DNA from: an uncultured Candidatus Saccharibacteria bacterium
GTDB lineage: Bacteria; Patescibacteriota; Saccharimonadia; Saccharimonadales; Saccharimonadaceae
DNA: 64,000 bases
Assembly (NCBI GenBank): GCA_948614045.1
Contig: CAPFSK010000003.1
Location: 25,698 to 89,697 of the forward strand
Direction: 5' to 3'
Under the pieces are notes generated by a model. It ran no database searches. It had not been told where the DNA came from and saw nothing but the letters and a program-made list of their open reading frames with translations. The number at the start of each line of letters is the position of its first letter. Within the stretch, counting starts at the first letter, position 1. Below, one piece after another: positions 16,804-26,789 of the stretch. A program made the position numbers and the translations under genes.

Positions 16804-17766
16804 CTACTCCTGGGAACCACTTTCTTGCCCCAAATCTTCATCCGTCACCCGCACAATATACACCGGCCGCTGCTTTGTTTCTAAATACGTTTTCGCAAGA
16901 TATTGCCCAATCACTCCTAACGCCAACATTTGCAATCCTCCCACCATCAGCACCACACAAATCATACTTGGCCATCCGCTTACCGGATCGCCAAACGCTA
17001 GCGTTTTCACAATAATCACCACGATCATCACGAATGCTACGAAGCAAAACAGTAACCCCAACACCGCCGCAATCACCAACGGCACTGTCGAAAACGCACA
17101 AATCCCTTCGAGCGCATAGACAAATAGCTTCCAGAACGACCAATGCGTCTCCCCCGCCGCCCGGTCCACATGCTTAAACTCAATCCATTTCGTCCGAAAT
17201 CCAACAAAGCTAAACAGGCCTTTCGAATACCGATTATATTCTCGCATCGAAATAATTGCATTCACCATTTGTCGCGTCATCAGCCGATAATCGCGCGCTC
17301 CGTCCACCATCTCAATCTTCGACATTCGATTGATCAACTTGTAGAAAATCCGCGCAAAGAAACTCCGAATCGGCGGTTCACCATCGCGATTTACTCGTCG
17401 CGTTCCTACGCAATCATATTCTCCGCTCTCAATATACTTATACATTTCCGGCAATAACTTCGGCGGATCTTGTAAATCCGCATCCATCGTCGCAATATAA
17501 TCACCCTTCGCGTATTCTAACCCCGCAAGCAGCGCCGCTTCTTTACCAAAGTTCCGCGAAAAACTCACAAACCTTACTCGACTATCCTTCCGCACCAACT
17601 TCTCTATTTCCGTCAATGTTCCGTCACTACTGCCGTCATCGACAAGAACAAACTCGAAATCAACTTCCTTCATCTCCTTCGCCACGCGCGTCATCTCATC
17701 GTACCACGCCCCCAACACCGCCTCCTCATTGTAACAAGGAACGACGATCGAAATTACTTTTTTCAT
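16804..17766 (-). CDS. GtrB/Dpm1-like glycosyltransferase 2
   Basis: The 320-aa membrane-associated enzyme should transfer a sugar from a nucleotide sugar to undecaprenyl phosphate or a related lipid. The GT-A domain (1-220) shows the start SIVVPCYNEE, VDDGSSDGT, the metal-binding DADLQDPP (about 97) and a late QMVN/RYSKG region. Two C-terminal membrane helices (about 233-257 and 267-290) match the DPM1/GtrB layout. It follows the 747-aa GT-C-like gene by 2 bp, so they form an operon that likely decorates a cell-surface glycan. The exact sugar is unknown. Confidence 0.85.
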   Translation of the reverse strand: MKKVISIVVPCYNEEAVLGAWYDEMTRVAKEMKEVDFEFVLVDDGSSDGTLTEIEKLVRKDSRVRFVSFSRNFGKEAALLAGLEYAKGDYIATMDADLQDPPKLLPEMYKYIESGEYDCVGTRRVNRDGEPPIRSFFARIFYKLINRMSKIEMVDGARDYRLMTRQMVNAIISMREYNRYSKGLFSFVGFRTKWIEFKHVDRAAGETHWSFWKLFVYALEGICAFSTVPLVIAAVLGLLFCFVAFVMIVVIIVKTLAFGDPVSGWPSMICVVLMVGGLQMLALGVIGQYLAKTYLETKQRPVYIVRVTDEDLGQESGSQE

Positions 17767-17768
17767 TT

Positions 17769-20012
17769 TTATACCTCCTTTTTAGATCCAGCTTTTACTT
17801 TTGTTACCCGCGGTTTAACCTCATCCTGCGCCTCCGAAGATTCTTCCTTCGCCTTCACGCTCTTCACTCTCGCCGTTGTTTTGCGTGTCGTAGTTTTCTT
17901 TGTCGCCGACTTCTCCGCTCCTTTTTCTTGCTCCACATCAGCCTTTTTCTTGCTCGCAGCTGGCTTCGTCTTCCTGCCGCTGCTCCTTTTTGCACCTCCA
18001 CCAGCGCCCTCATTCGGCATCAATCCCGGCACTTCCGGCTCCGGCGGTTCCGGCAACACATTCTCCGCTTTACGCTTTGCCGCTCTCTTTTTCGGTTTAT
18101 TTACAGCCGCCTCTGCCCCGCCGTCATCCAAGCTTTCATTTTCCGTCATCGCCTCCCACACCGAATCAATCAAACTATCTACTTCTTTCTGTTTCCGTCG
18201 CTTATACCAATCATACACGCCCGAAATCATTACCCAGACTACCCCCAACCCCACCGTTCCCGCCGAAATCATCAGTCCCAGCTCCGTTGGCTTCGTGAGT
18301 TCATATCGCACCTGCACTGTGCCTTCTGTGCCCGCCGGCACCACCACTGTCACCAATCCGTCATCCTCCGACTGGCCAGACACCAACTCTACACCATCCA
18401 TCCTCGCCCGGTATCCCGGATACCAAATCAACGGCAATTCTACTACCGCCGCCCGCTCACCCGTATTCCGCACATCAAACTCCAAATTCAGTCCATCTTT
18501 TATCGCCTTACTCGTCTTCACCTGCCCCTCAAGCACCCCTAACTTCGTCCCACGCGTCTTCAATTCCTCTCGAATTCGCTCCAAACTACACGCATAGCCT
18601 TTCTCCACGTCTTCTTCATCACCCGCCGCGCAAAGCAAACCAACCGGCGCATATTCCGCCTGGAATCCTACCGTCGCCAAATCTTCTTCCGCCTCGCTAA
18701 AATCTTCCAAATGCCTATCGTCATTCGGCATAATCACCGGCGTCACTACATACACCGCCAGCACTCCCGCCACTATTGCCCACACTGCCTGTTTCTCGAC
18801 CGACATCCGCCGCACCAGCGCAAAAATCGTATAGCCTGCCACTACGCTAAACGCCGTCATCGCAATCATCATCAAGCGCCATGGGAACTGAATATTCCAA
18901 AACACGTTCGGCAAATACTGCCAGTTCAAAAGCGGCAGCATCCCCACAATCGCCAACATTCCAATAATATACAGCGACGTCACAAACCTCCGCTCACCAC
19001 GATCCTCGATTGTCCGCCAAGCAAACCAAAATCCCAGTATCCCGATCATCGCCATTACTCCGAGCGCCACACCATATTCACCACTCGCATAATCCAAGGT
19101 CACCAGCTGTTGTGGCCATACCCGATGGTCATTCACGCTTTGCGGATTCGCCCCGAAATACGCCTCAGCGTATTCCTGATCAAAGACTCCATAATTACCT
19201 TCGAGTCGCGCCTCAATCAACGGTGCCGTAAAAAACGCCGTCAGCCCCAACGCCACAACTACCGCCAAAATCATTCGCCAAATACACCGCACATTAAATA
19301 CTTTATCAATATTAATCAATACATATACCGCCGCCATCAGCGCAAAAATCATCGCCGACAAACTATGCGACAAAATCAGCAACGCCGCCGCTACCGCTAG
19401 GCTTCGCGCCGCATGTCTCTCATGCGTCGTCAGCTGGTAAAGCCCTAATAGCAAAATCGGCGCTGCCACCGCAGCCGTCACCTCTCCGAGCGCCATGCGC
19501 GAGTAGATATTATTCAACAAATACGGCGACGCCATATAAATCACCGCAATCAATAGCGCCAACATCCGATTCTTCGTCACCCGCGTCATCGCGTAACACA
19601 TCATGAATCCTGCCCCCATCAGACACAAAACCAAAATCAAATTAATCACAATCGGCCACGAACCAATCACAAACTCCAGCCCCGCCGCGACATATGTCAC
19701 CAGCGGCCCATAAAACAAATTATACGCATAGCCAAAACCACCCAGCGCCTCCGGATCGACCTGCGGTAAAATCTGCCCATTGCGCCAAGCCTGCGCCGCA
19801 CTCTGCAGTCTCGCTACATGAAACGCATAGTCATCTCCCACCATCACCTGATCCGGTCGCGACCAAATCCCTACGCCAAGCAATGCCGCAAAAACCAGCA
19901 CCAATACATAGTGCCACTTACTCCCAACCACACGGCCCAGCCCAGTCTGCGTTTTTTCTTCTTTACGACTTCGCGACGCGGCTACATCTGTCTTTTCCGA
20001 CGGCTTTGTCAT
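17769..20012 (-). CDS. GT-C/YfhO-like polytopic membrane protein with a basic tail
   Basis: The 747-aa protein has about ten membrane helices (45 to 430) with a DDYAFHVARLQ loop after the first, typical of lipid-sugar-dependent GT-C or YfhO-like enzymes. A beta-rich extracellular domain (about 440-600) follows, then another helix (around 610). A long cytoplasmic tail (630-747) is very rich in Lys, Thr and Ala. The downstream GtrB-like gene could supply the polyprenyl-sugar donor. A TATAAT box ends 6 nt before the ATG, so the mRNA should be leaderless. The tail resembles histone-H1-like segments also seen on other membrane proteins of this window. Confidence 0.7.
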   Translation of the reverse strand: MTKPSEKTDVAASRSRKEEKTQTGLGRVVGSKWHYVLVLVFAALLGVGIWSRPDQVMVGDDYAFHVARLQSAAQAWRNGQILPQVDPEALGGFGYAYNLFYGPLVTYVAAGLEFVIGSWPIVINLILVLCLMGAGFMMCYAMTRVTKNRMLALLIAVIYMASPYLLNNIYSRMALGEVTAAVAAPILLLGLYQLTTHERHAARSLAVAAALLILSHSLSAMIFALMAAVYVLINIDKVFNVRCIWRMILAVVVALGLTAFFTAPLIEARLEGNYGVFDQEYAEAYFGANPQSVNDHRVWPQQLVTLDYASGEYGVALGVMAMIGILGFWFAWRTIEDRGERRFVTSLYIIGMLAIVGMLPLLNWQYLPNVFWNIQFPWRLMMIAMTAFSVVAGYTIFALVRRMSVEKQAVWAIVAGVLAVYVVTPVIMPNDDRHLEDFSEAEEDLATVGFQAEYAPVGLLCAAGDEEDVEKGYACSLERIREELKTRGTKLGVLEGQVKTSKAIKDGLNLEFDVRNTGERAAVVELPLIWYPGYRARMDGVELVSGQSEDDGLVTVVVPAGTEGTVQVRYELTKPTELGLMISAGTVGLGVVWVMISGVYDWYKRRKQKEVDSLIDSVWEAMTENESLDDGGAEAAVNKPKKRAAKRKAENVLPEPPEPEVPGLMPNEGAGGGAKRSSGRKTKPAASKKKADVEQEKGAEKSATKKTTTRKTTARVKSVKAKEESSEAQDEVKPRVTKVKAGSKKEV

Positions 20013-20054
20013 ACCGTAATTATATCATATCTTATCTATAAAGTCACTATCCTA

Positions 20055-20107
20055 TTGACTTTTTATGGTATCTGTGCTATAATAGAAAGATATACTTGTG
20101 TTATAAT
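20055..20107 (+). promoter_or_regulatory. Tandem promoters of der
   Basis: TTGACT (20055-20060), a 17-bp spacer and TATAAT (20078-20083) form a near-consensus promoter. A second TATAAT lies at 20102-20107, ten nt before the der ATG. Two start sites are therefore likely, giving a leader of about 28 nt or almost none. Confidence 0.75.
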
Positions 20108-20117
20108 AGAGATTAAG

Positions 20118-21563
20118 ATGAAAAAACTACCCATTGTCGCCCTAATCGGCCAAACCAACGCTGGAAAATCCAGCATTTTGAACCGTTTTGCTCACCGCAA
20201 TATTGCGATTGTGGCGCGCGAAGAAGGCACGACTCGCGACAATGTCATGACGCGTATCGACGACCGTTTCTTATTGATCGATACAGCCGGACTAAAAGAC
20301 CCTAATGACGATTTCGAGGCCGGTATTCAAGACCAAATCGCCGACGCCATCGACGCCGCCGACTTGATTTTACTTACACTCGACTCCTCGAAGTACCCCG
20401 ACGACAAAGACAAGCAAATTGCCAAAAGCGCACTTAAATCCCGCAAGCCAGTACTGCTTCTACTGAATAAATCCGACCTCGGCGAGTCTCTGCCCGACGA
20501 AGAATTCCTCCGCCTCGGCATCAAACCCGACCAAACTTTCCGCCTCTCCGCCACCACCGGCCAAGGTTTCAAAGACCTCAAAACTGCAATTTTAAAAACA
20601 TTGGGCGAATCTTCGCGATTTTTTGACACAAATTCGAGGACGCCAGCTATGGCAGGACCTGCTACTGCCGATATCCTCAAAATCGCCTTAATTGGAAGAC
20701 CAAACGTCGGTAAAAGCTCTTTATTTAACACCTTAGGTCAAAAACAGCAAGCCCTCGTCAGCTCTCGCCAGGGAACTACCCGCGATGTCAATCGCGTCGA
20801 AGTCAAATATCATGGCCGCGCCCTCGAAATCCTCGACACCGCCGGTCTACGTAAACCCGGCAAGCGTGAAGTCGGCATCGAAAAATTTTCCGCCCTCCGC
20901 ACCCTCGCCGCCATCGAAGAAGCTGATATTTGCGCCTTGCTCGTCGACGCCACCGAACCTCATTCTAAGCTCGACCAGTCACTCGCCGGGCAAATTATCG
21001 AAGCCGGCAAGGGAATTATCGTCGTCATTACCAAGGCCGACCTAGTGAAGGACGAAGTCGTACTCGAAGAAAACGCCAAAAACGAAGATGACGCTCCTGA
21101 CGACAAACGACCAACGAAACGTACCCTCGACGACATTCTCGACAAACTTGAATACGATTTTAATTTCATACCCTACGCGCCAGTCCTTATTACCAGCAGC
21201 GAAACCGGTCAAAACGTCACCAAACTTTTCGAACTCGCAACCGAAATTGACGCCACTCGTCATCTCGAAATCAAGACTTCCGAGCTCAACAAAATCCTCA
21301 GCGAAGCCATCATCGAGCATCCACCTGCCGGCTTGAAAAACACCCGCCCGAAGCTCAAATACATCGTCCAAACCGACACTTGCCCACCTTGGTTTGTCGT
21401 CCACGGTCGCGACCTCGGGCTACTACATTGGTCATACAAACGTTTTTTGGAACGCAAAATCCGCGAAAAATTTCCTTTCGTCGGCACGCCAATTATGTTC
21501 AGCTACCGCTCCGACCAACCCCAAGCTGACCGCCCCGGAAAACCGAAAAAGCCTACGCTTTAG
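20118..21563 (+). CDS. der: Ribosome-assembly GTPase Der (EngA)
   Basis: Der matures the 50S subunit. The 481-aa protein has two GTPase domains in tandem. The first has P-loop GQTNAGKS (11-18), EGTTRDN, DTAGL and NKSD. The second has GRPNVGKS (about 196), QGTTRDV, DTAGL and TKAD. The C-terminal KH-like domain ends in a Pro/Lys tail. The first P-loop deviates from the usual GRPNVGKS (N-A for N-V), but the GKS core is intact. A longer in-frame extension upstream of 20118 crosses the promoter and is not real. An inserted acidic stretch near 325-345 is longer than in model Der proteins. Confidence 0.95.
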   Translation: MKKLPIVALIGQTNAGKSSILNRFAHRNIAIVAREEGTTRDNVMTRIDDRFLLIDTAGLKDPNDDFEAGIQDQIADAIDAADLILLTLDSSKYPDDKDKQIAKSALKSRKPVLLLLNKSDLGESLPDEEFLRLGIKPDQTFRLSATTGQGFKDLKTAILKTLGESSRFFDTNSRTPAMAGPATADILKIALIGRPNVGKSSLFNTLGQKQQALVSSRQGTTRDVNRVEVKYHGRALEILDTAGLRKPGKREVGIEKFSALRTLAAIEEADICALLVDATEPHSKLDQSLAGQIIEAGKGIIVVITKADLVKDEVVLEENAKNEDDAPDDKRPTKRTLDDILDKLEYDFNFIPYAPVLITSSETGQNVTKLFELATEIDATRHLEIKTSELNKILSEAIIEHPPAGLKNTRPKLKYIVQTDTCPPWFVVHGRDLGLLHWSYKRFLERKIREKFPFVGTPIMFSYRSDQPQADRPGKPKKPTL

Positions 21564-21638
21564 TTTTACCTCCTAAACTGTTATAATTCACTTAGATGTT
21601 CTTTGAGCATTGAATTTATTAACAAGGAGGTATCTATT

Positions 21639-23006
21639 ATGGGAAAATTAGATGCTTATAATGTAGTACCCGGCTTGGAGTTCCTGGCCGACAACCCTGA
21701 ATTTCTCACTGAGAAAATTGAAACGCTTTCCGACAAATGTAAGGCAATTTACATTCCCAGGGCTTATATACCAAAACTGCTCGATTTTGGAATCGAGCAT
21801 CCGGATGACGAACGGTATCCGGAACTTTTGAAAGTCTTGGGAGACGTTTTTGAGCAGTCTGACGATTCTGCACGCCACGCCGACGGCCAGCCAATCAGCA
21901 TCCGCAGCGTCGACCCAGACAATGTTGATCCGCTGAAGCTGCCGCACTACGACCAGCGCAAACATGAATATCAGGCTGTCAGTCTCGCACATCAACTGCA
22001 AAAGAAAGAAGAACAAGTTGCCATCCTGACTGACGACAATGGCTTGCGCGCTCTCGCCGCATCGGCTCATATTCCAGTCATTCGCGAAAAACGCCAGACT
22101 TATACCGGACGCCGTGCGATCACCATCTCTCAGAAAAATGACTGCGATATTGACTACGAAAACGGTATCGCCATGGATAATGATAAATGGCAACACATGT
22201 TTCCGCACGAGCCTGCGCTTCAACCGAATGAATTCATCGTCTTTACGCAAGAATCTTCCGGCAAACGGCATGTCATGCGCTACGACACGGTCGCCAATCG
22301 TCTGACCCCCTGCCATGCACGTCGGCATCGTCCAGCAATTATCAGCGAGATTTCACCCCGCAATATCGGACAAACTATTCTGATGGAGGCGCTGCTCGCG
22401 CCGGTCAAAGACATCCCGATCGTTATAGTTCAGGGTGACTTTGGTACCGGCAAGACTTTCCTCACCACTGCGATTGCTTATGCTGGAGTCGAAAGTCAGC
22501 AATACGACCAAATCGTTATTTGCCCGCGAGATTCGCGACTCGGCGATGACATTGGCGCCGTCCCGGGAGACACGTCCGAAAAGACCGCTACTAAGGCACA
22601 TAGCGTGATCGACAATCTCCGCGAAGTGCTGCGCATTACACGCCAGAAGAGTAGCATCAGCTTGGATAAGCTCACCGAACAGTACTTAGAACAGCACTGC
22701 AGCCTGACGCCTTTAGTCCAGGTCGGCGGCCGTTCACTCACGCATTCCTTCATTATTTGCGACGAATTCCAGGACATGAGTCGCCAACAAGCCCGTGCAG
22801 TCATGACGCGAATTGGCGAAGGCTCGAAACTGGTCGTAATGGGAGATTTAAGCCAGATCAACAACCCCCACCTCACTCAAACTTCTTGCGGCCTCGCCTA
22901 TGCTATCAAGCGCCTGGCTGGTAAACCTGAAATCGCCTTTGTGAATTTGACCACTGACGAAATCATCCGTTCACCCGCCGCCACGGCCCTCGCCAAGTAT
23001 CTCTAA
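21639..23006 (+). CDS. PIN-PhoH fusion ATPase (YlaK/PhoH2-like)
   Basis: The 455-aa protein joins an N-terminal PIN-like RNase domain (about 1-150, with acidic residues such as LTDDNG) to a PhoH helicase-like ATPase (about 250-455). Walker A is GDFGTGKT and Walker B FIICDEFQD, followed by the sensor-like GDLSQI. PhoH2 proteins elsewhere unwind and cut RNA and act in RNA metabolism or as toxins. The start at 21639 has an ideal AAGGAGGT site. An upstream in-frame ATG at 21603 lacks one. No separate antitoxin gene is seen upstream. Confidence 0.85.
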   Translation: MGKLDAYNVVPGLEFLADNPEFLTEKIETLSDKCKAIYIPRAYIPKLLDFGIEHPDDERYPELLKVLGDVFEQSDDSARHADGQPISIRSVDPDNVDPLKLPHYDQRKHEYQAVSLAHQLQKKEEQVAILTDDNGLRALAASAHIPVIREKRQTYTGRRAITISQKNDCDIDYENGIAMDNDKWQHMFPHEPALQPNEFIVFTQESSGKRHVMRYDTVANRLTPCHARRHRPAIISEISPRNIGQTILMEALLAPVKDIPIVIVQGDFGTGKTFLTTAIAYAGVESQQYDQIVICPRDSRLGDDIGAVPGDTSEKTATKAHSVIDNLREVLRITRQKSSISLDKLTEQYLEQHCSLTPLVQVGGRSLTHSFIICDEFQDMSRQQARAVMTRIGEGSKLVVMGDLSQINNPHLTQTSCGLAYAIKRLAGKPEIAFVNLTTDEIIRSPAATALAKYL

Positions 23007-23042
23007 TCCTCTCATTCTTCACCTCCAGTTCTTTTTCTCAAA

Positions 23043-23076
23043 AAATTGGCTCCTCGTTCGCAGGAGTCAATTTCTT
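23043..23076 (+). terminator. Intrinsic terminator
   Basis: AAATTGGCTCCT pairs with AGGAGTCAATTT (one G-U) across a 7-nt loop, followed by CTTT. It separates the PhoH-like gene from the convergent dus gene. Confidence 0.75.
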
Positions 23077-23107
23077 TCCTCGAAGCGTTGTAATTTTTAC
23101 AACACTT

Positions 23108-24121
23108 TTACTCCTCCTCAAACTCCCATTCCGCTAGCGTCTTTCGCACTTCACGCGTATCTCGACACTCCATTAGTCTCGCCCTAAGTTCTGCCGCCCC
23201 TACAAAGCTATGTACATAAATCTTAAAGAACCGTTTCAGCGGATCAAACGGCAAACCACGTACCGCTGTCTCCAACCCCTCACCAAGCGCCGTCGCCCGT
23301 TCACGCTTCAAACGCATGTCTTCTTCATCAAACAAGTCCAGCTGATAGTGCAACAACCCCAGCAACTCCTCGCGCATTCCGACATGCTCCGTGAAACAAT
23401 ATGGATTCTCAAACACGCCCCGCCCGATCATATATCCATCCACCTGCGGATATTTCTGCATCAACTCTTTCACTTGCGCCAAATCCTTGATATCACCATT
23501 GATAATCAGCTTCGTCTGCGGCGAAAAAGCTTTCGTAAGACCAATAATCTCCGGAATCAGCTCAAAATGTGCTGGCACTTTCGACATTTCTTTTCGCGTC
23601 CGGAGATGCACCGTGAGCGCCGCCGGCTCTTCTTTTAATAATATCGGCAGCCACTCCCGGAACTCGTCTACATAACTATATCCCAACCGTGTTTTTACTG
23701 ACACTGGCAGCTGCGTCGCCGCCCGCGCCCGCCGAATACACTCCACCGCCAGCTCTGGCGTCCGAATCATCGCCGCTCCACCCCCTGCCGCATTCACATG
23801 CCGATCTGGACAGCCCATATTAATATCCAACCCCTGAAACCCTAACTCACCAAGCGCCGCCGCCAGCTCGCTAAAATGCTCCGGATTCTTGCCCCAAATC
23901 TGCGCAATAATCGGCGCGTCCGTTGATACAACTTTCAACCGCTCCAGTGCATTCGCCCGCCCGCGCTCCGACGCATAGCTCGAAACATTCGTAAACTCCG
24001 TAAAAAACACATCCGGTCGCCCCGCCCGCGCAATCACTTGCCGAAAAATCACATCTGTCACGCCTTCCATCGGCGCCAAAACCGTAAAACCGCGCGGCAA
24101 CTCCGCCCAAACATTCTTCAT
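23108..24121 (-). CDS. dus: tRNA-dihydrouridine synthase
   Basis: A TIM-barrel flavoprotein that reduces uridine in tRNA D-loops. The start region MKNVWAELPRGF leads to APMEGVTD (FMN-binding), then DINMGCPDRHV, whose Cys is the catalytic acid, then KTRLG, HLRTR, a NGDI motif and GRGVFENPY. Length (337 aa) is normal. I start at 24121 because GATAAT lies 7 nt upstream, so the mRNA would be leaderless. The 12-residue upstream extension overlaps that box. GCPD replaces the common GCPV, which should not affect catalysis. Confidence 0.92.
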   Translation of the reverse strand: MKNVWAELPRGFTVLAPMEGVTDVIFRQVIARAGRPDVFFTEFTNVSSYASERGRANALERLKVVSTDAPIIAQIWGKNPEHFSELAAALGELGFQGLDINMGCPDRHVNAAGGGAAMIRTPELAVECIRRARAATQLPVSVKTRLGYSYVDEFREWLPILLKEEPAALTVHLRTRKEMSKVPAHFELIPEIIGLTKAFSPQTKLIINGDIKDLAQVKELMQKYPQVDGYMIGRGVFENPYCFTEHVGMREELLGLLHYQLDLFDEEDMRLKRERATALGEGLETAVRGLPFDPLKRFFKIYVHSFVGAAELRARLMECRDTREVRKTLAEWEFEEE

Positions 24122-24227
24122 ATCCTTTATTATCGCATGTTTCCACCAAAAACTCAATCCGCACCTTGCTCTTACTTAAAAATAGTTATATAATAATATA
24201 AAGTACCTTAAGAAAGGAGGAGGGAAC

Positions 24228-25181
24228 ATGTATGGACACCAAAGCATTATCAGAACGCCACGCCGGCGCAACATCCTTGCTTTCAGCGACCTACAATATA
24301 GTCGTAAAGTTTCTCCGCGCAAACTAGACTTTCTTTTACAAGAGTTTCAGCATGCCGCCAAAGTATATAACATTGACTATTTCTTTTTTCTTGGCGATTT
24401 AATTAATTCACTCGATGAGATCAAAAATCACACCAAGCACGCCGTCCTCGTACAGTGGCTACATCAATTGACGCAAATTGCCCCTCTCATCATGATATCG
24501 GGAAATCACGACTACAGCTACCATAACCAATACGTTCAAACGTCAGCTATTTACCGTGGATGGTGTAATACCCTGCGTAGCATTCCAAATCTCCATTTGC
24601 TCGAAATCGATCCCGAGACTAATAGTCAATACATTTTCGACGATGGGAATATCCGCGTCTTAGGGCTTACTCTGCCGGAAGAATGTTACCCCACTAATAT
24701 GAACTCTAATCGGAATGGCACTGACGCCTACGTCCAACAACTCCGACAATTCCTACCCGAGCTACAAGCCGTACAGGAACGTGACCATTATTTATTAGTG
24801 CATTCACCACGCCATCTCGACGCAGTTCCGCTCGACATCAATATTTTTGCCCTAGCTGGACACAGCCATAACGGTCTCATACCACCTGTTCTCGATGAAC
24901 TACTGTGCTTTAGCACACGTGGGCTTATCGCTCCCGGCCACAAAATCAGCCGAACCCGCTCGATCAAATACGAGCTTCTCGCCCCAAATTCGCGGATCCG
25001 ACCGACTATTAAGCGTCCGATCGCGACAATCAAGCCGTGCACGTATTTTTCCGTCACTAGTCATCTCGGATTCTTCAACCACTTCTATCCGTCAATTAAT
25101 TATTCCGTCATTATCGACAGTGACTCCGCCCCATTTCTCCAAGAATCCTACTTTCTCCCCCTAAAAAGTCGCTACCTATAG
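24228..25181 (+). CDS. Calcineurin-like metallophosphoesterase
   Basis: The 317-aa protein contains the metallophosphoesterase motif series: FSDLQ (first Asp), FLGDLIN, SGNHDYS, LLVHSPR and AGHSHNG, all metal ligands present. No signal peptide. The C-terminal 80 residues are not part of the core fold. The substrate is unknown. The family includes phosphodiesterases acting on nucleotides, UDP-sugars and lipids. An AAAGGAGG site precedes the ATG. The transcript ends at a strong hairpin at 25163-25190. Confidence 0.85.
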   Translation: MYGHQSIIRTPRRRNILAFSDLQYSRKVSPRKLDFLLQEFQHAAKVYNIDYFFFLGDLINSLDEIKNHTKHAVLVQWLHQLTQIAPLIMISGNHDYSYHNQYVQTSAIYRGWCNTLRSIPNLHLLEIDPETNSQYIFDDGNIRVLGLTLPEECYPTNMNSNRNGTDAYVQQLRQFLPELQAVQERDHYLLVHSPRHLDAVPLDINIFALAGHSHNGLIPPVLDELLCFSTRGLIAPGHKISRTRSIKYELLAPNSRIRPTIKRPIATIKPCTYFSVTSHLGFFNHFYPSINYSVIIDSDSAPFLQESYFLPLKSRYL

Positions 25182-25190
25182 CGACTTTTT
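25163..25190 (+). terminator. Intrinsic terminator
   Basis: AAAAAGTCGCTA pairs with TAGCGACTTTTT with a 4-nt loop. The stem begins inside the last codons of the phosphoesterase gene. Confidence 0.85.
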
Positions 25191-25227
25191 CGCACCCGCA
25201 AGCCTACTGACCAGACTAACAAAACAC

Positions 25228-25869
25228 CTAAAACACTCGAATCCCACTAAACGGATAAATCCTCAATACCGCCGGCCCAATAATCCGACAATACGGTATC
25301 GTCCCAAGTCCCGACCGCGAATCAAAGCTATGCGACCCCTCGCGATTATCCCCCGCCACGAAAATCTCTCCCGCTGGCACCACTACGTCGACATCCCCCG
25401 AGGAATATTCTTTCGGTCCATTGTTCTCATCCACGCGCGTCTCATCATCCGGCGAATAACCATCCGGATGTTCGTCATTATACACCGTCAAAACCCCATC
25501 TTTCACCGTCACACGCTCACCCGGAAAAGCAATCACCCGCTTAATAATATATTGATCCACCTGCCCCGCCGGCGCGCCACAAGTCAGTGGTCCACTTGCG
25601 TCACCATTTGCGAAAACAATAATCTGCCCCCGCTTCGGCACATATTCCTGCCCCAAAAAATGCGCCCAAGTCACCGGCATCCGATTCACAATCACTCGGT
25701 CATCATTCTGCAAAGTATTCTCCATACTCGACCCTACAACATTGTACGACCGAAAAACAAACGCATTCAGTACCAACGTCCCGATCACAACGCAAACTAC
25801 AAAAACAACCAAGCTGAGCACATCTTTCATCAGGGGATGTTTTTGAAAGAATTTTGGTTTTGAATCCAT
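25228..25869 (-). CDS. lepB: Signal peptidase I
   Basis: The 213-aa membrane serine protease removes signal peptides. It has one N-terminal helix (about 17-38), the catalytic Ser in GSSMENTL (about 47), the catalytic Lys in IIKRVIAFPGE (about 110) and the conserved GDNREGSHSFDSR near 172. One transmembrane anchor is typical for Gram-positive-type enzymes. Its promoter TATAAT ends 6 nt before the ATG. The many exported proteins in the window are likely substrates. Confidence 0.93.
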   Translation of the reverse strand: MDSKPKFFQKHPLMKDVLSLVVFVVCVVIGTLVLNAFVFRSYNVVGSSMENTLQNDDRVIVNRMPVTWAHFLGQEYVPKRGQIIVFANGDASGPLTCGAPAGQVDQYIIKRVIAFPGERVTVKDGVLTVYNDEHPDGYSPDDETRVDENNGPKEYSSGDVDVVVPAGEIFVAGDNREGSHSFDSRSGLGTIPYCRIIGPAVLRIYPFSGIRVF

Positions 25870-25995
25870 TCTTCCATTATAGCATGATTATCCGCTTCCA
25901 GCGAAAATTTCTTATGTTTAGCGTCAACCTAAAACTAACCTAAATTTCCAACTATTTTTTCTCACGCCACCAATTTTTTGTTATATAATAACCTC

Positions 25996-26781
25996 ATGGC
26001 TGATTATATTTTTATTCGCAAAAGCCGCAATGCGCTAAGTTCCGTAATGCACGTTGTCTTAAATTTGCTTCTCGCCGTCGCTTCAATCGGCGCAACTTTA
26101 GTCACAGGGAACTGCCTCATTGGTCTCATCCTCGTCGTGATTTCCAAATGGCGTATCTTCGCCGTCAACCACCGCTATTGGCTCCTCAATCTCCGCTCTA
26201 GTCTCGTCGATTTTATCGTCGGCACCAGCTTCGTCCTACTCGCCTATGCTGCCGGCACGACCGTTCTCCCCGTACATATTGCTCTCATCGCCGGCTATGC
26301 CATCTGGCTCATCCTAATCAAGCCCCGCTCTTCCGAAGTCTTCACTATCATTCAAGCCATCGCCGCTATCCTCCTCGGCACGACGACCGCTACGATTTTT
26401 GCCGCAATTACCGATTCGACCGTCCTTGTCATCGCCTGTTTCATTATCGGTTACGCCGCTTCTAATCACTTCCTCGTCCAGAACAGCGAGGAAGACCCCG
26501 GTTTCGTTTCTATGGCCTGTGGCCTCATCTTCGCCGAAATTGCTTGGATTTCGCACGCTTGGCTCATCATCTACACTCTCGGTACGACCGGCATCTGCGT
26601 CTCCCAACTCAGCATCATCCTCTCCGTCATCGCATATGCCTATTTTCAGATTTGCGACATCAGCACCAAAACTCGCGGCAAGCTCAAATTTTCTCAAGTC
26701 GCCTTGCCAGTCATTTTTAGCTTACTCGTTATTATCGTATTAGTAATTGGCTTCAGCCAACCAAGATTCAATATCCATTAA
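25996..26781 (+). CDS. Polytopic membrane protein
   Basis: The 261-aa protein has about seven or eight hydrophobic helices and short loops. I recognise no family motif. TATAAT at 25984-25989 lies six nt before this ATG, which is why I prefer it to the upstream in-frame start at 25978. It precedes the htrA-like gene by 8 bp and likely shares its transcript, though htrA has its own ribosome site. Confidence 0.65.
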   Translation: MADYIFIRKSRNALSSVMHVVLNLLLAVASIGATLVTGNCLIGLILVVISKWRIFAVNHRYWLLNLRSSLVDFIVGTSFVLLAYAAGTTVLPVHIALIAGYAIWLILIKPRSSEVFTIIQAIAAILLGTTTATIFAAITDSTVLVIACFIIGYAASNHFLVQNSEEDPGFVSMACGLIFAEIAWISHAWLIIYTLGTTGICVSQLSIILSVIAYAYFQICDISTKTRGKLKFSQVALPVIFSLLVIIVLVIGFSQPRFNIH

Positions 26782-26789
26782 GGAGGTAT

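Noticed and set aside
17616..18542. Long plus-strand frame of 308 codons opposite the glycosyltransferase genes
   Set aside because: It is Arg/His/Phe-rich, has no start signal and lies antisense to two clear genes. It is a codon-bias shadow, like those at 18711-19400 and 58315-59232.
19818..20117. 100-codon upstream extension of der
   Set aside because: It crosses the consensus promoters and lies antisense to the preceding gene. Der homology begins at 20118.
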